DNA of 60,810 nucleotides from assembly GCA_023418255.1 (NCBI GenBank), contig JAEZZZ010000032.1:1-60810 (forward strand), given 5' to 3'. The notes below the pieces were generated by a model. The model saw only the letters and a list, made by a program, of their open reading frames with translations, was not told where the DNA came from and searched no databases. The position numbers were made by a program, and so were the translations under genes. Origin of the DNA: Bacteroidota bacterium. GTDB lineage: Bacteria; Bacteroidota; Bacteroidia; Bacteroidales; Dysgonomonadaceae. Below, in pieces: positions 26,723-35,911 of the stretch. Each line of letters opens with the position of its first letter. Within the stretch, counting starts at the first letter, position 1.

Positions 26723-28789
26723 ATGAAAAAATTAATTTTTATGCTATCCACTATTTTTCTGCTCTCTTCCATCACTTCGTGTGGAAACAAATCAGAAAAT
26801 CAATCGGTTCCAAAGGACGAAGTGCCTGAATCGTTTGTTTACTCAGTAGATAAGTTTGCCGATATCGAAATTCTGCGCTACTATGTGCCCGGTTTTAAAA
26901 ATCTGACTCTAAAACAAAAAGAGCTTATTTACTACCTTAATCAGGCGGCACTCGAAGGACGCGATATTTTGTATGATCAGAACAATAAATACAACCTCAC
27001 CATCCGTCGCCTTTGCGAAGGAATTTATCAACATTACGATGGCGATAAATCAAACGACGATTGGAAACACTTCGAGACCTATCTGAAACAGATATGGATG
27101 GCAAACGGCATTCATCATCACTATTCGGAGGATAAAATTCTTCCTCAATTTTCAAGTGAATATTTCCGTTCGATTGCACAGGCAGCCTATCCCAAGATGT
27201 CCGATTTTTATAATGGAAAAGAAGCAAGAAATCTACTCGACGAAATCGTTCCCATTGTATTTGACCCCGCCATCATGCCCAAACGCATGAACCAGGAGGC
27301 ACATGCCGATTTGGTAAAAACATCAGCCGTCAATTTCTACGAAAACGTTACGCAAGAAGAGGTGGAAAGTTTCTATAATCAAATGAAAGATCCCAACGAC
27401 GACACCCCCATATCATACGGACTGAACAGCAAAGTGGTGAAACGTGACGGAAAAATCACCGAAGTGGTTTACAAACAAGGCGGATTATACGACAAAGCCA
27501 TAACACGCATCATCGGTTGGTTAGAAAAAGCAGCCCATGTTGCCGAAAACGACGCGCAAAAAGAGGTTATCCGCAAATTGATTGAATTTTATCAAACGGG
27601 AGATTTAAAAACCTTTGACGACTATTCGGTTAAATGGGCGGAAGAACTCGCATCACGTGTTGATTTCGTGAACGGATTCATTGAAACATATTCAGACCCG
27701 CTAGGTATGAAAGCAACATGGGAATCCATCGTAAACTTCAAAAACGAGGCGGCGACCGAACGCACCAAAACCATTAGCGCCAATGCGCAATGGTTTGAAA
27801 ACAATTCGCCTACGGACAAACGCTTTAAAAAAGAAAAAGTGAAAGGCGTGTCGGCAAAAGTTATCACCGTATCGATTTTGGGCGGCGACTGCTATCCCTC
27901 GACACCCATCGGCATCAACCTGCCAAATGCCAACTGGATTCGTCGCGACCATGGTTCCAAATCTGTAACCATCGAAAACATTACCGATGCCTACGACAAA
28001 GCATCCGAAGGAAACGGTTTTGCAGAAGAGTTTATGTGGTCTGAAAAAGAGATTGAACTTTCGCGCAAATATGGCTCCCTGACCGACAACCTACACACTG
28101 ACTTGCACGAATGCCTGGGTCACGGCTCAGGAAAATTGTTGCCGGGCGTGGATGGCGACGCGTTGCGTGCCTATGGCTCACCCATTGAGGAGGCACGTGC
28201 CGACCTTTTCGGACTCTACTTTTTGGGCGACGAAAAACTGATCGAACTCGGACTTCTTCCCGACGCCGAAGCATACAAAGCACAATATTACAAATATGTA
28301 ATGAACGGAGCCATGACACAGCTCACGCGCATACAACCGGGAAAAGACATAGAACAGGCACACATGCGTAACCGCGCAATGGTTTCAAACTGGGTGCTGG
28401 AAAAAGGAAAAGCGGAAAACGTGCTGGAATGGAAAAAACGCGATGGCAAAACCTATATCGTTATCAACGATTACGCCAAACTGCGCAATCTTTTTGGACA
28501 ACTGCTTGCCGAAATACAGCGAATAAAGTCAACCGGCGATTTTGAAGCAGCAAAACAGTTGATAGAAACATACGCCGTAAAAGTGAATCAACCCCTCCAC
28601 CGCGAAGTGCTTGAACGATACGAAGCACTTCACCTGGCACCGTACAGGGGATTTGTAAATCCGGTTTATACACTTGTCACAAATGACAAAGGCGAGGTAA
28701 CCGATGTCACGGTTTCATACGACGAAGGATACGTAGAACAACATCTGCGATATTCAAAAGAGTACTCGGCACTTCCCAACAACAATTAA
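26723..28789 (+). CDS. Dipeptidyl peptidase III (M49 family), lipoprotein
   Basis: A 688-residue zinc dipeptidyl peptidase that removes dipeptides from peptide N-termini. The M49 zinc motif HECLGH lies at residues 462-467, and the third zinc ligand is in EEARAD (Glu490). The N-terminus MKKLIFMLSTIFLLSSITSC is a lipoprotein signal with Cys20 acylated, so the enzyme should sit in the periplasm or on a membrane, unlike cytosolic eukaryotic homologues. A TAAGTTTG box at 26686-26693 is a likely -7 element. It is monocistronic with a strong terminator. Confidence 0.94.
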   Translation: MKKLIFMLSTIFLLSSITSCGNKSENQSVPKDEVPESFVYSVDKFADIEILRYYVPGFKNLTLKQKELIYYLNQAALEGRDILYDQNNKYNLTIRRLCEGIYQHYDGDKSNDDWKHFETYLKQIWMANGIHHHYSEDKILPQFSSEYFRSIAQAAYPKMSDFYNGKEARNLLDEIVPIVFDPAIMPKRMNQEAHADLVKTSAVNFYENVTQEEVESFYNQMKDPNDDTPISYGLNSKVVKRDGKITEVVYKQGGLYDKAITRIIGWLEKAAHVAENDAQKEVIRKLIEFYQTGDLKTFDDYSVKWAEELASRVDFVNGFIETYSDPLGMKATWESIVNFKNEAATERTKTISANAQWFENNSPTDKRFKKEKVKGVSAKVITVSILGGDCYPSTPIGINLPNANWIRRDHGSKSVTIENITDAYDKASEGNGFAEEFMWSEKEIELSRKYGSLTDNLHTDLHECLGHGSGKLLPGVDGDALRAYGSPIEEARADLFGLYFLGDEKLIELGLLPDAEAYKAQYYKYVMNGAMTQLTRIQPGKDIEQAHMRNRAMVSNWVLEKGKAENVLEWKKRDGKTYIVINDYAKLRNLFGQLLAEIQRIKSTGDFEAAKQLIETYAVKVNQPLHREVLERYEALHLAPYRGFVNPVYTLVTNDKGEVTDVTVSYDEGYVEQHLRYSKEYSALPNNN

Positions 28790-28829
28790 AAAAGTGACAC
28801 CTTGAATTAAAGACGAGCTCTTTTTTGAC

Positions 28830-28875
28830 AAATACCCTCAAAATGCTAAATACCGAGCTTTTGAGGGTATTTTTT
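28830..28875 (+). terminator. Rho-independent terminator after the DPP III gene
   Basis: A perfect 14-bp stem, AAATACCCTCAAAA against TTTTGAGGGTATTT, is followed by a T run up to 28875. It lies 40 bases after the stop codon. Confidence 0.9.
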
Positions 28876-29050
28876 AAGTAATGAACAAGCATTTTGTTTA
28901 ATCACACATCACCTTTGAAACCATAATAAAAAAAGAAAAATGCCTTTTCCTCTTGCCGGCCTTCACCGATTTCAACAAAACTCTAATACTGCTTTGCAAT
29001 AAAATATAACATTCATTTTTGTAAAGTTTGTTAAAACCTAGAAAACTAAT

Positions 29051-29081
29051 TTTGTTTTCCGAGTTTCCTTTTGTTACTTTG
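29051..29081 (+). promoter_or_regulatory. Promoter of the tetR-efflux operon
   Basis: TTTG at 29051-29054 is followed after 19 bp by TTACTTTG at 29074-29081, one mismatch from TAnnTTTG. The regulator ATG follows at 29108. Confidence 0.6.
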
Positions 29082-29107
29082 CAACGTTTTTATTGAAAAA
29101 ATAAAAT

Positions 29108-29716
29108 ATGTGTACAAAAAAACGAATAGCCTCGTTAGCAGGCGAACTTTTTATGAAGCATGGTGTAAAAATGGTTCCGATGGACGAAATCGCATCGCGA
29201 TTGGGAATGTCGAAACGTACCATTTATCAGCATTTTACCGACAAAGAGGAATTGCTGGTATATTTTCTTAAAAATTTGGAACAAGAACAGCTTTCCCTGC
29301 TTGACGAACTATCGAAAACAGAACCTACGATTATCGATGTTTTTTGGAAGATTGTAATAATGCACAAAGAAATTGATAAGAATTATAATATTCGTTTTCA
29401 TGAAGATATCGAAAAGTATTATCCACGTGCAAACGCTGTTATGCAAGAACAACAAAAACGTGGAACAAAACATCTGAAAGATATGTTGAAATACGGCATG
29501 CGGCAAGGCGTGGTACGCAAAAATTTAAACCTGCAAGCGACGGCGTTTCTTCTTCAAGAAACTAACAGCATCTACTCGAAGGCATTTTCAATGATTTCCC
29601 GTCCTTTTACCATTTGGGAACTCTTTTTTACGATGATGGTCAATTTCATCCGTGGCATTTCAACAACCAGAGGCATCGAAATTATCGACAATTATCTTCA
29701 GCAAGAAAATGTGTAA
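29108..29716 (+). CDS. TetR/AcrR family transcriptional regulator
   Basis: A 202-residue TetR-type regulator. The N-terminal helix-turn-helix is plain: LFMKHGVKMVPMDEIASRLGMSKRTIYQHFTDKEEL (residues ~13-50, recognition helix SKRTIYQHF). The C-terminal ~140 residues form the ligand-binding and dimerisation domain. It is the first gene of a co-directional set with the tolC-adaptor-RND genes, with 33 bases to the next start. Most probably it represses its own operon and is released by a pump substrate; this is inference from gene order. Confidence 0.9.
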   Translation: MCTKKRIASLAGELFMKHGVKMVPMDEIASRLGMSKRTIYQHFTDKEELLVYFLKNLEQEQLSLLDELSKTEPTIIDVFWKIVIMHKEIDKNYNIRFHEDIEKYYPRANAVMQEQQKRGTKHLKDMLKYGMRQGVVRKNLNLQATAFLLQETNSIYSKAFSMISRPFTIWELFFTMMVNFIRGISTTRGIEIIDNYLQQENV

Positions 29717-29749
29717 TCTAACGTATCATTCAATTAATAAAACATCAAG

Positions 29750-31186
29750 ATGAAAAAACCTATATACCTCTTACTCACAATATGTATGGCAATGTTATCG
29801 GGTTCTCTTTGGGCACAGCAAAACGATAGCCTTGTGCTGGATGTGGAAACAGCCATCAACATTGCACTAAACGAAAACCCAACGGTGAAAGTTGCCGAAA
29901 TGGAGGTGACAAAAAAACAATATGCAAAAAAATCTACCATGTCGATGTTGCTACCGCAAATAGACTTAATTGGTCAATATCAACGAGCCATTAAACGTCA
30001 AACCGTCTATTTTGACGAAGGATTTGGATTGAGTCACGACGACATCGATTTTTCGCAATACACACCCGAAGAACTCGAAGTGTTGAAGGTGATAGGAAAA
30101 GTGATGGCACCCAACCCCGAAAAATCCAAAGAAGGCATTCAAATGGGACGTTTCAACTCCTACACTGCCGGCATCAATGTGAGTTTACCATTGGTCGTTC
30201 CATCCTTATGGAAAAACATACAGATGAGCGAAGTGGATATTCAACTGGCCATGGAACAGGCACGTGCATCCAAACTCAGCCTTGTCAATCAAGTAAAAAA
30301 AGCATTTTACAGCCTGCTGCTGGCAAATGACAGCTACAACGTGTTTCAAGAAACCTACAAAAACGATTCACTCCAATTGGTAAATATTCGCAATCGATTC
30401 AAACAAGGGATGGTAGCAGAATATGATCTCATCACAGCAGACGTACGGTTGAAAAGCCTAATTCCCAATATTCTACAAGCCGAAAACATGCGTAAAATCA
30501 CAGAATTGCAACTTAAAATGTTGTTGGGATTGGACACCGAAATGCCCATTAAGGCACAAGGATCGCTGTCAGATTATAAAGAGACGATGTTTGAACAGCT
30601 GCTACCGGCAGACACGTCACTGATACACAACAGCGAAATGAAACAATTTCAGATGCAAATGCAGCAAGCACAAAATGCGCATCAACTACAAAAGCTGCAA
30701 TTTCTGCCAACGATCACCTCTACATTCAACTACTCATATATGAGTCAGAGCAACGATTTTAAATTTAACGACTATCGCTGGGACCCCTTCTCTATGCTTG
30801 GCGTAACACTTTCCATTCCTTTATTCCATGGTGGAAAACGCTATTTTGACACCAAACAATCGGAAATACAACTCTATCAAATGGAGGAACAACGTAAAAG
30901 TGTGGAACGCCAATTAAAACTGTCGATAAAAAACAACTTTCATATGATGAATAAAAACATCGAACAAGTCGTGGCAACCCAAACAGCTGTAGAACAAGCC
31001 AAAAGAGGATACAACATCACACAAAAACGATACGAAACCGGTATGGGCACCATTGTAGATCTAAATGCCGCCGCATTGGCCGTAACAAACGCGGAACTGC
31101 AATACCGCAATGCGGTATACGATTATTTGGCGGCAAAAGCCGATTTGGAACAAACATTGGGTTACGATATAAATGAACAACCATAA
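29750..31186 (+). CDS. TolC family outer membrane efflux protein
   Basis: A 478-residue outer-membrane channel of the TolC family. A signal peptide ends near ...GSLWA (residue ~22). Two repeated TolC domains follow: long helices with LVLDVETAINIALNENPTVKVAE at the start and YETGMGTIVDLNAAALAVTNAELQYRNAVYDYLAAKADLEQTLG at the end. It forms the exit duct for the adaptor and RND pump encoded next. Its stop overlaps the extended reading frame of the adaptor. Confidence 0.93.
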   Translation: MKKPIYLLLTICMAMLSGSLWAQQNDSLVLDVETAINIALNENPTVKVAEMEVTKKQYAKKSTMSMLLPQIDLIGQYQRAIKRQTVYFDEGFGLSHDDIDFSQYTPEELEVLKVIGKVMAPNPEKSKEGIQMGRFNSYTAGINVSLPLVVPSLWKNIQMSEVDIQLAMEQARASKLSLVNQVKKAFYSLLLANDSYNVFQETYKNDSLQLVNIRNRFKQGMVAEYDLITADVRLKSLIPNILQAENMRKITELQLKMLLGLDTEMPIKAQGSLSDYKETMFEQLLPADTSLIHNSEMKQFQMQMQQAQNAHQLQKLQFLPTITSTFNYSYMSQSNDFKFNDYRWDPFSMLGVTLSIPLFHGGKRYFDTKQSEIQLYQMEEQRKSVERQLKLSIKNNFHMMNKNIEQVVATQTAVEQAKRGYNITQKRYETGMGTIVDLNAAALAVTNAELQYRNAVYDYLAAKADLEQTLGYDINEQP

Positions 31187-31229
31187 AAAGATAGAAGAGA
31201 AGATGCATTTTACAAAAAAACATAAACAA

Positions 31230-32249
31230 ATGAAACGATATCATTATATTCAAGCAGCAACTTATCTGTTGGCCGCAATAGCGTTTGTTTCTTGTGGCAA
31301 GAAAAGCGAAAAACAATCCGAAACAACGACAAAAAAAAATAATGTTCGCGTCCTGAAAGTACAAACACAAGATGTACAGCAACTCGAATCCTTCACCGCG
31401 ACGGTAGAGGCAGAAAATGTAAACAATATTGCACCGGGAGTTCCGGCACGTATCCGTCGCATCTATGTAGATGTAGGATCCACAGTCCGAAAAGGTCAAA
31501 TATTGGTCCAAATGGATGGCACAAACATGGCGCAACAAAAGACACAACTGGAAAGCTTGAAGCGCGACTATCAACGCTACAAAGAACTGTACGAAGTGGG
31601 TGGAATATCGCAACAACAATTGGAGCAAATGAAAACTCAATTGGATGTAGCCACATCAAGCTATGCCAATCTTTCCGAAAACACCGTTCTCACCAGCCCC
31701 ATCAACGGAGTGATTACGGCACGAAACTACGATGCCGGCGATATGCCCTCGGGCTTACCGATATTGACCGTCCAAAGCATTCAAACCTTAAAGGTTTTGA
31801 TAAAAGTTTCTGAATCGTTTTATCCAAAAGTTACAAAAGGAATGCCGGTGGATGTGCGTGTTGATGTCTTTGGCGACGAACTGTTTCAGGGAAAAGTATC
31901 GCTCATTTACCCTACACTAGACGCTACTTCCCATACGTTTCCGGTAGAAATAGAATTGCAAAACAAAGAATGGCGCATACGCCCCGGAATGTTTGCCCGC
32001 GTAACCATGAATTTCGGGAGCAATCACCGCCCGCTTATTCCGGATATGGCCGTGCTGAAACAAGCCGGAACCGACGACAGATATGTGTTTGTTGCCAAAG
32101 AAGGAAAAGCCGTTTTCACGCCGGTAAAAACAGGACGCAGAATCAACGACACATATGAAATCATCTCCGGACTCACCGGTGGAGAACTGATTGTGGTCCA
32201 AGGCAATTCAAATTTAAACGATGGCGATGAAATTGAAATTATCCCATAA
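31230..32249 (+). CDS. RND efflux periplasmic adaptor (membrane fusion protein)
   Basis: A 339-residue HlyD/AcrA-type adaptor that bridges pump and TolC channel. The start MKRYHYIQAATYLLAAIAF with the following VSC gives a lipoprotein signal. Upstream in-frame ATGs at 31173 and 31203 would add Lys-rich residues and overlap tolC. Features in order: lipoyl-like half (ARIRRIYVDVGSTVRKGQILVQMD), short helical hairpin, second lipoyl half (VLTSPINGVITARNYDAGDM), beta barrel and membrane-proximal domain. Length is typical. Confidence 0.92.
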   Translation: MKRYHYIQAATYLLAAIAFVSCGKKSEKQSETTTKKNNVRVLKVQTQDVQQLESFTATVEAENVNNIAPGVPARIRRIYVDVGSTVRKGQILVQMDGTNMAQQKTQLESLKRDYQRYKELYEVGGISQQQLEQMKTQLDVATSSYANLSENTVLTSPINGVITARNYDAGDMPSGLPILTVQSIQTLKVLIKVSESFYPKVTKGMPVDVRVDVFGDELFQGKVSLIYPTLDATSHTFPVEIELQNKEWRIRPGMFARVTMNFGSNHRPLIPDMAVLKQAGTDDRYVFVAKEGKAVFTPVKTGRRINDTYEIISGLTGGELIVVQGNSNLNDGDEIEIIP

Positions 32250-32315
32250 CCCCATTTATACCCCAAAACGATATAGATAGCTATAAAAATATAACGTTAA
32301 AAAGACAATAAATAT

Positions 32316-35300
32316 ATGAAACTATATCAATCTGCCGTAAAAAAACCGATTACAACCGCACTGATATTCATCGGGATTATGATAATCGGGATGCTTTTTT
32401 ACACGCAACTTCCCGTAGATATATTTCCCAAGATTCAGACCAACAGCCTTACCATTCTGACACCTTATCAAGGTGCCGGTGCAGAAGATATTGAAACCAA
32501 CGTAACACGTCCGTTGGAGGATATGCTCAATTCAACGGAAAATTTAAAGAAGATACAATCGGTCTCAAAAGACAATATATCTCTCATCACGTTAGAGTTT
32601 AATTACGGAACCAACATCGATAATTCGATGAACGACGTACGCGATAAACTGGGAATGGCAAAAAGTCTGTTGCCCAAAGGAGCGGATGACCCGCTTATTT
32701 TCAAGTTTAGCGCAGACATGATTCCCGTAGTGATCGTGTCAGTAATCGCGGATGAAAGTCAAAACGCGCTTTATAAAATTTTGGACGAAAAAGTAGTCAA
32801 TCCACTCAATCGCATTCCCGGCGTGGGTACAGTGTCTGTGTCAGGTGCACCAAGACGCGAGATTCAAGTAAACGTTGTTCCAGAAAAAATTGACACCTAT
32901 GGCATTACGGTTGAACAAATTGCAGCCAAAATTGCCGAAGAAAACTTAAATATTCCAGGCGGAAATTTTGATGTCGGCTCACAAACCTATATGCTTCGGC
33001 TAGAAGGACAGTTCAAGGAAAGTGCCGAAATAAACAACATCATTGTTTCCAATTTCAACGGAACTCCTGTTTATCTACGCGACGTTGCCCAGGTATCCGA
33101 TACCATCCGCTCACGAGTGCAAGAAGTATACACTGATGGAAAACGCAGTGCGATGATAATTGTCCAAAAACAATCGGGAGCCAACACGGTGGATATTGCT
33201 CAAAAAATTGACAAAGCTCTTCCCGATTTGCAGAAGACGCTGCCACCGGATGTTAAGATTCAAAAAGTAATGGACACGGCAGAATTTATTGTCGCCTCGG
33301 TAAACAGTCTGAAAGAAACCATTTTGATGGCACTGATCATTGTGGCGTTGGTGGTGCTCTTTTTCTTGGGACGCTGGCGTGCCACATTTATCATTTTGCT
33401 GACCATCCCCATTTCACTCATCAGCTCGTTCATCTATCTTTTCCTAACCGGAAATACCATCAACATAATTTCGTTGTCGGCTCTTTCCATTACAATTGGA
33501 TTGGTGGTGGACGATGCCATTGTAGTACTGGAAAACATCACCACACATATTGAGCGCGGAAGTCGTCCTGACCAAGGCGCTGTGTATGCCACCGAAGAGG
33601 TCTCGCTCTCGGTAATTGCGTCTACCCTCACCATTATTGCCGTTTTCCTTCCTATGACAATGATTGGAGGATTTGCAGGAATGATTTTCAGCCAATTGGG
33701 ATGGATGGTTACTATTATCATCACACTCTCGACCATTGCGGCACTATCGCTCACCCCCATGCTGAGTTCGAAGTGGTTACGCGCTCAGCGCGATGTTGGA
33801 CGCACAAGCCGTTTCGATAAATGGTACGACAAACACATTCGTCCTTTATTGGATAAATTAGACCACCACTACTCGCGTTTGGTAAATCATTCTGCACGAC
33901 ACCGCTGGCGTACGGTTGCGATTGTGAGCGTAGTGATGATTGTCTCTTTGGTAGCGGTTGTTTTAGGGCTGAAAACGGAATTTATGCCCGCATCAGACAA
34001 CGACTATATTGAGATGCGCATTCATCTGCCAACCGGAACACGTATGGAGCGTTCACGTGATTTGGGAGAACGCATTCGCAACATGTTAGAAGAGAAATAC
34101 AACGAAATTGATGTTATCAGCCTTGCCGTAGGACAAGCTGACGAAGACAACACATTTGCCTCTCTTTCAGACAACGGAAGCCACATCATCTCATTTAATA
34201 TTGGATTGGTTCCTGCCAAAGATCGCCATAAATCAATCTATGAAATAGGGGATGAAATTCGTAGCCTATTTGCGACAATGCCCGAAATCCATCGCTACGA
34301 AGTAATGCCCGGTGGCGACAATAGCGGCGGAGCCAGCACGTCGGGAAGCAGCTTAAGTGTTGATATTTTTGGATACGACTTTGCAACAACCGACCGAATT
34401 TCGCACGAGCTACAAGAGAAACTCTCCAACATCAAAGGGCTCAAAGATGTTAAAATATCGAGACAAGACTATCGACAAGAGTATCAAATTGTATTCGATA
34501 GAGAAAAACTCGCGCTGCAAGGGCTGACCATGAACAGTGCGGCATCTGCGGTGAGAAATCGAATGAATGGCATGCGCATTTCGCAATTCAGGGAGCAGGG
34601 AGACGAGTATGACATCACCGTTCGATTTGGCGAAGAATATAGAAACTCTATCGCAAACATAGAAAATATCACCCTTTTCACACCCACCGGAAAAACGATA
34701 AAAATTCGCGACGTGGGACAAGTGGTCGAGAAAACATCGCTACCGCAAATCGACAGACAAAATCGTGAACGCGTGGTACGTGTGCAGGCTACATTGTATG
34801 GACGCGCTCTGAGTGAAGTGGTGAAAGATATCAACAAAGCCATCTCTTCAACGGAAATTCCTTCCGAAATCGGAGTAAAAATCAGCGGTTCATACGAAGA
34901 TCAACAGGAGTCGTTCCGCGACATGACGCTATTGCTTTTATTGGTAACACTATTGGTTTATATCGTTATTGCTTCGCAATTTGAGTCGCTCACCTATCCG
35001 TTTATCATTATCCTGACGGTTCCCATTGCCTTTATTGGCGGTTTACTCTTCCTTGTGATCACAGGTTATCCCATGGGAATTATGGGATTTGTTGGAGTGA
35101 TTATGTTGGTGGGAATCATCGTAAAAAACGGTATTGTCCTCATTGATTATATCAATCTGAATAGAGAACGCGGCATGTCCATCATCACAGCGGTTGTTGA
35201 CGGCGGAAAGTCTCGCTTGCGCCCGGTTTTGATGACGACACTCACAACCATTCTGGGAATGATTCCCATGGCAATAGGGAGAGGACAAGGCTCGGAACTT

Positions 35301-35498
35301 TGGAGAACTTTGGGAATAACTGTTATCGGAGGTATGACATTTGCGACCATTATTACGTTGATTCTTGTTCCGGCACTTTATTCCATTTTTGGTGGCTTCG
35401 GCGTACGACGAAAACGAAAGAAACATCGCCAAAGAATCTACACAATCAATGGAAATGGATTGGAAAATGAAACGAACATCATCATCTCAAAAAAATAA
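32316..35498 (+). CDS. RND family efflux pump (AcrB/HAE1 type)
   Basis: A 1060-residue inner-membrane RND pump driven by proton import. Twelve membrane helices are split by two large periplasmic loops. The first helix is preceded by MKLYQSAVKKPITTAL. The proton-relay aspartates lie in ITIGLVVDDAIVVLENI (helix 4). The second half repeats the fold with VGVIMLVGIIVKNGIVLIDYI. The charged tail after the last helix (RRKRKKHRQR) is cytoplasmic. The sequence suggests a drug/amphiphile (HAE1) rather than metal (HME) exporter, judged by the AcrB-like opening PVDIFPKIQTNSL. Confidence 0.95.
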   Translation: MKLYQSAVKKPITTALIFIGIMIIGMLFYTQLPVDIFPKIQTNSLTILTPYQGAGAEDIETNVTRPLEDMLNSTENLKKIQSVSKDNISLITLEFNYGTNIDNSMNDVRDKLGMAKSLLPKGADDPLIFKFSADMIPVVIVSVIADESQNALYKILDEKVVNPLNRIPGVGTVSVSGAPRREIQVNVVPEKIDTYGITVEQIAAKIAEENLNIPGGNFDVGSQTYMLRLEGQFKESAEINNIIVSNFNGTPVYLRDVAQVSDTIRSRVQEVYTDGKRSAMIIVQKQSGANTVDIAQKIDKALPDLQKTLPPDVKIQKVMDTAEFIVASVNSLKETILMALIIVALVVLFFLGRWRATFIILLTIPISLISSFIYLFLTGNTINIISLSALSITIGLVVDDAIVVLENITTHIERGSRPDQGAVYATEEVSLSVIASTLTIIAVFLPMTMIGGFAGMIFSQLGWMVTIIITLSTIAALSLTPMLSSKWLRAQRDVGRTSRFDKWYDKHIRPLLDKLDHHYSRLVNHSARHRWRTVAIVSVVMIVSLVAVVLGLKTEFMPASDNDYIEMRIHLPTGTRMERSRDLGERIRNMLEEKYNEIDVISLAVGQADEDNTFASLSDNGSHIISFNIGLVPAKDRHKSIYEIGDEIRSLFATMPEIHRYEVMPGGDNSGGASTSGSSLSVDIFGYDFATTDRISHELQEKLSNIKGLKDVKISRQDYRQEYQIVFDREKLALQGLTMNSAASAVRNRMNGMRISQFREQGDEYDITVRFGEEYRNSIANIENITLFTPTGKTIKIRDVGQVVEKTSLPQIDRQNRERVVRVQATLYGRALSEVVKDINKAISSTEIPSEIGVKISGSYEDQQESFRDMTLLLLLVTLLVYIVIASQFESLTYPFIIILTVPIAFIGGLLFLVITGYPMGIMGFVGVIMLVGIIVKNGIVLIDYINLNRERGMSIITAVVDGGKSRLRPVLMTTLTTILGMIPMAIGRGQGSELWRTLGITVIGGMTFATIITLILVPALYSIFGGFGVRRKRKKHRQRIYTINGNGLENETNIIISKK

Positions 35499-35505
35499 CG
35501 AACGT

Positions 35506-35799
35506 ATGAAGGCTGTAATGATAACGCTTGACCAAGCGCACTATAACAAGATTGTAACCGATTTGTCAAAAATGAATATTCGTGGTTTTACTTCATGGAA
35601 AAAGGTATACGGACGCGGCAGTCACAAAGGAATTCCGCACTACGGAACACACGCGTGGCCATCAATGAACTGCGCCATTTTGACAGTCGTGGAAGATGAA
35701 AAAGTGAAAACGCTATTGGATTACCTTCGGGGTGTGGATGAAGATTATTCCAACTTGGGACTTCGCGCTTTTGTGTGGCATATTGAGGAGATGATTTAA
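35506..35799 (+). CDS. PII-like small regulator in the efflux operon
   Basis: A 97-residue protein with a P-II (ferredoxin-like) fold pattern. MKAVMITLDQAHYNKIVTDL is beta1-alpha1, IRGFTSWKKVYGRGSHKG is the beta2 and T-loop region, and VVEDEKVKTLLDYLRG is the second half. The T loop is short and lacks the classical Tyr51 uridylylation context, unlike GlnB. The start is seven bases after the RND stop codon. PII-like proteins beside RND pumps have been described for metal pumps (the PII-NG group), so it may sense a ligand and gate the pump. The longer upstream reading frame overlaps the RND gene and is not used. Confidence 0.8.
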   Translation: MKAVMITLDQAHYNKIVTDLSKMNIRGFTSWKKVYGRGSHKGIPHYGTHAWPSMNCAILTVVEDEKVKTLLDYLRGVDEDYSNLGLRAFVWHIEEMI

Positions 35800-35804
35800 T
35801 AAAA

Positions 35805-35826
35805 AAAGAGATGAAGCATCGCTTTT
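35805..35826 (+). terminator. Weak terminator after the efflux operon
   Basis: A 9-bp stem with one mismatch (AAAGAGATG against CATCGCTTT, loop AAG) is followed by a short T stretch. It sits six bases after the PII-like stop codon. Confidence 0.35.
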
Positions 35827-35911
35827 GATTAACAAATATTTTTTTGGTGAACCGATTGCAGTTTCAAACGTTCTAATTGCAAACATGAATCACTAATTAA
35901 ATGCATAAAAT

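Noticed and set aside
31173..31229. Upstream ATGs (31173, 31203) as the adaptor start
   Set aside because: They add Lys-rich residues in front of a lipoprotein signal and overlap tolC; 31230 gives a proper signal peptide.
35043..35432. 129-codon minus-strand frame within the RND gene
   Set aside because: His/Asn/Ser-rich shadow of a certain gene; no independent support.
35365..35505. Long N-terminal extension of the PII-like gene
   Set aside because: Lies inside the RND gene in another frame, and PII proteins start directly with the first strand.
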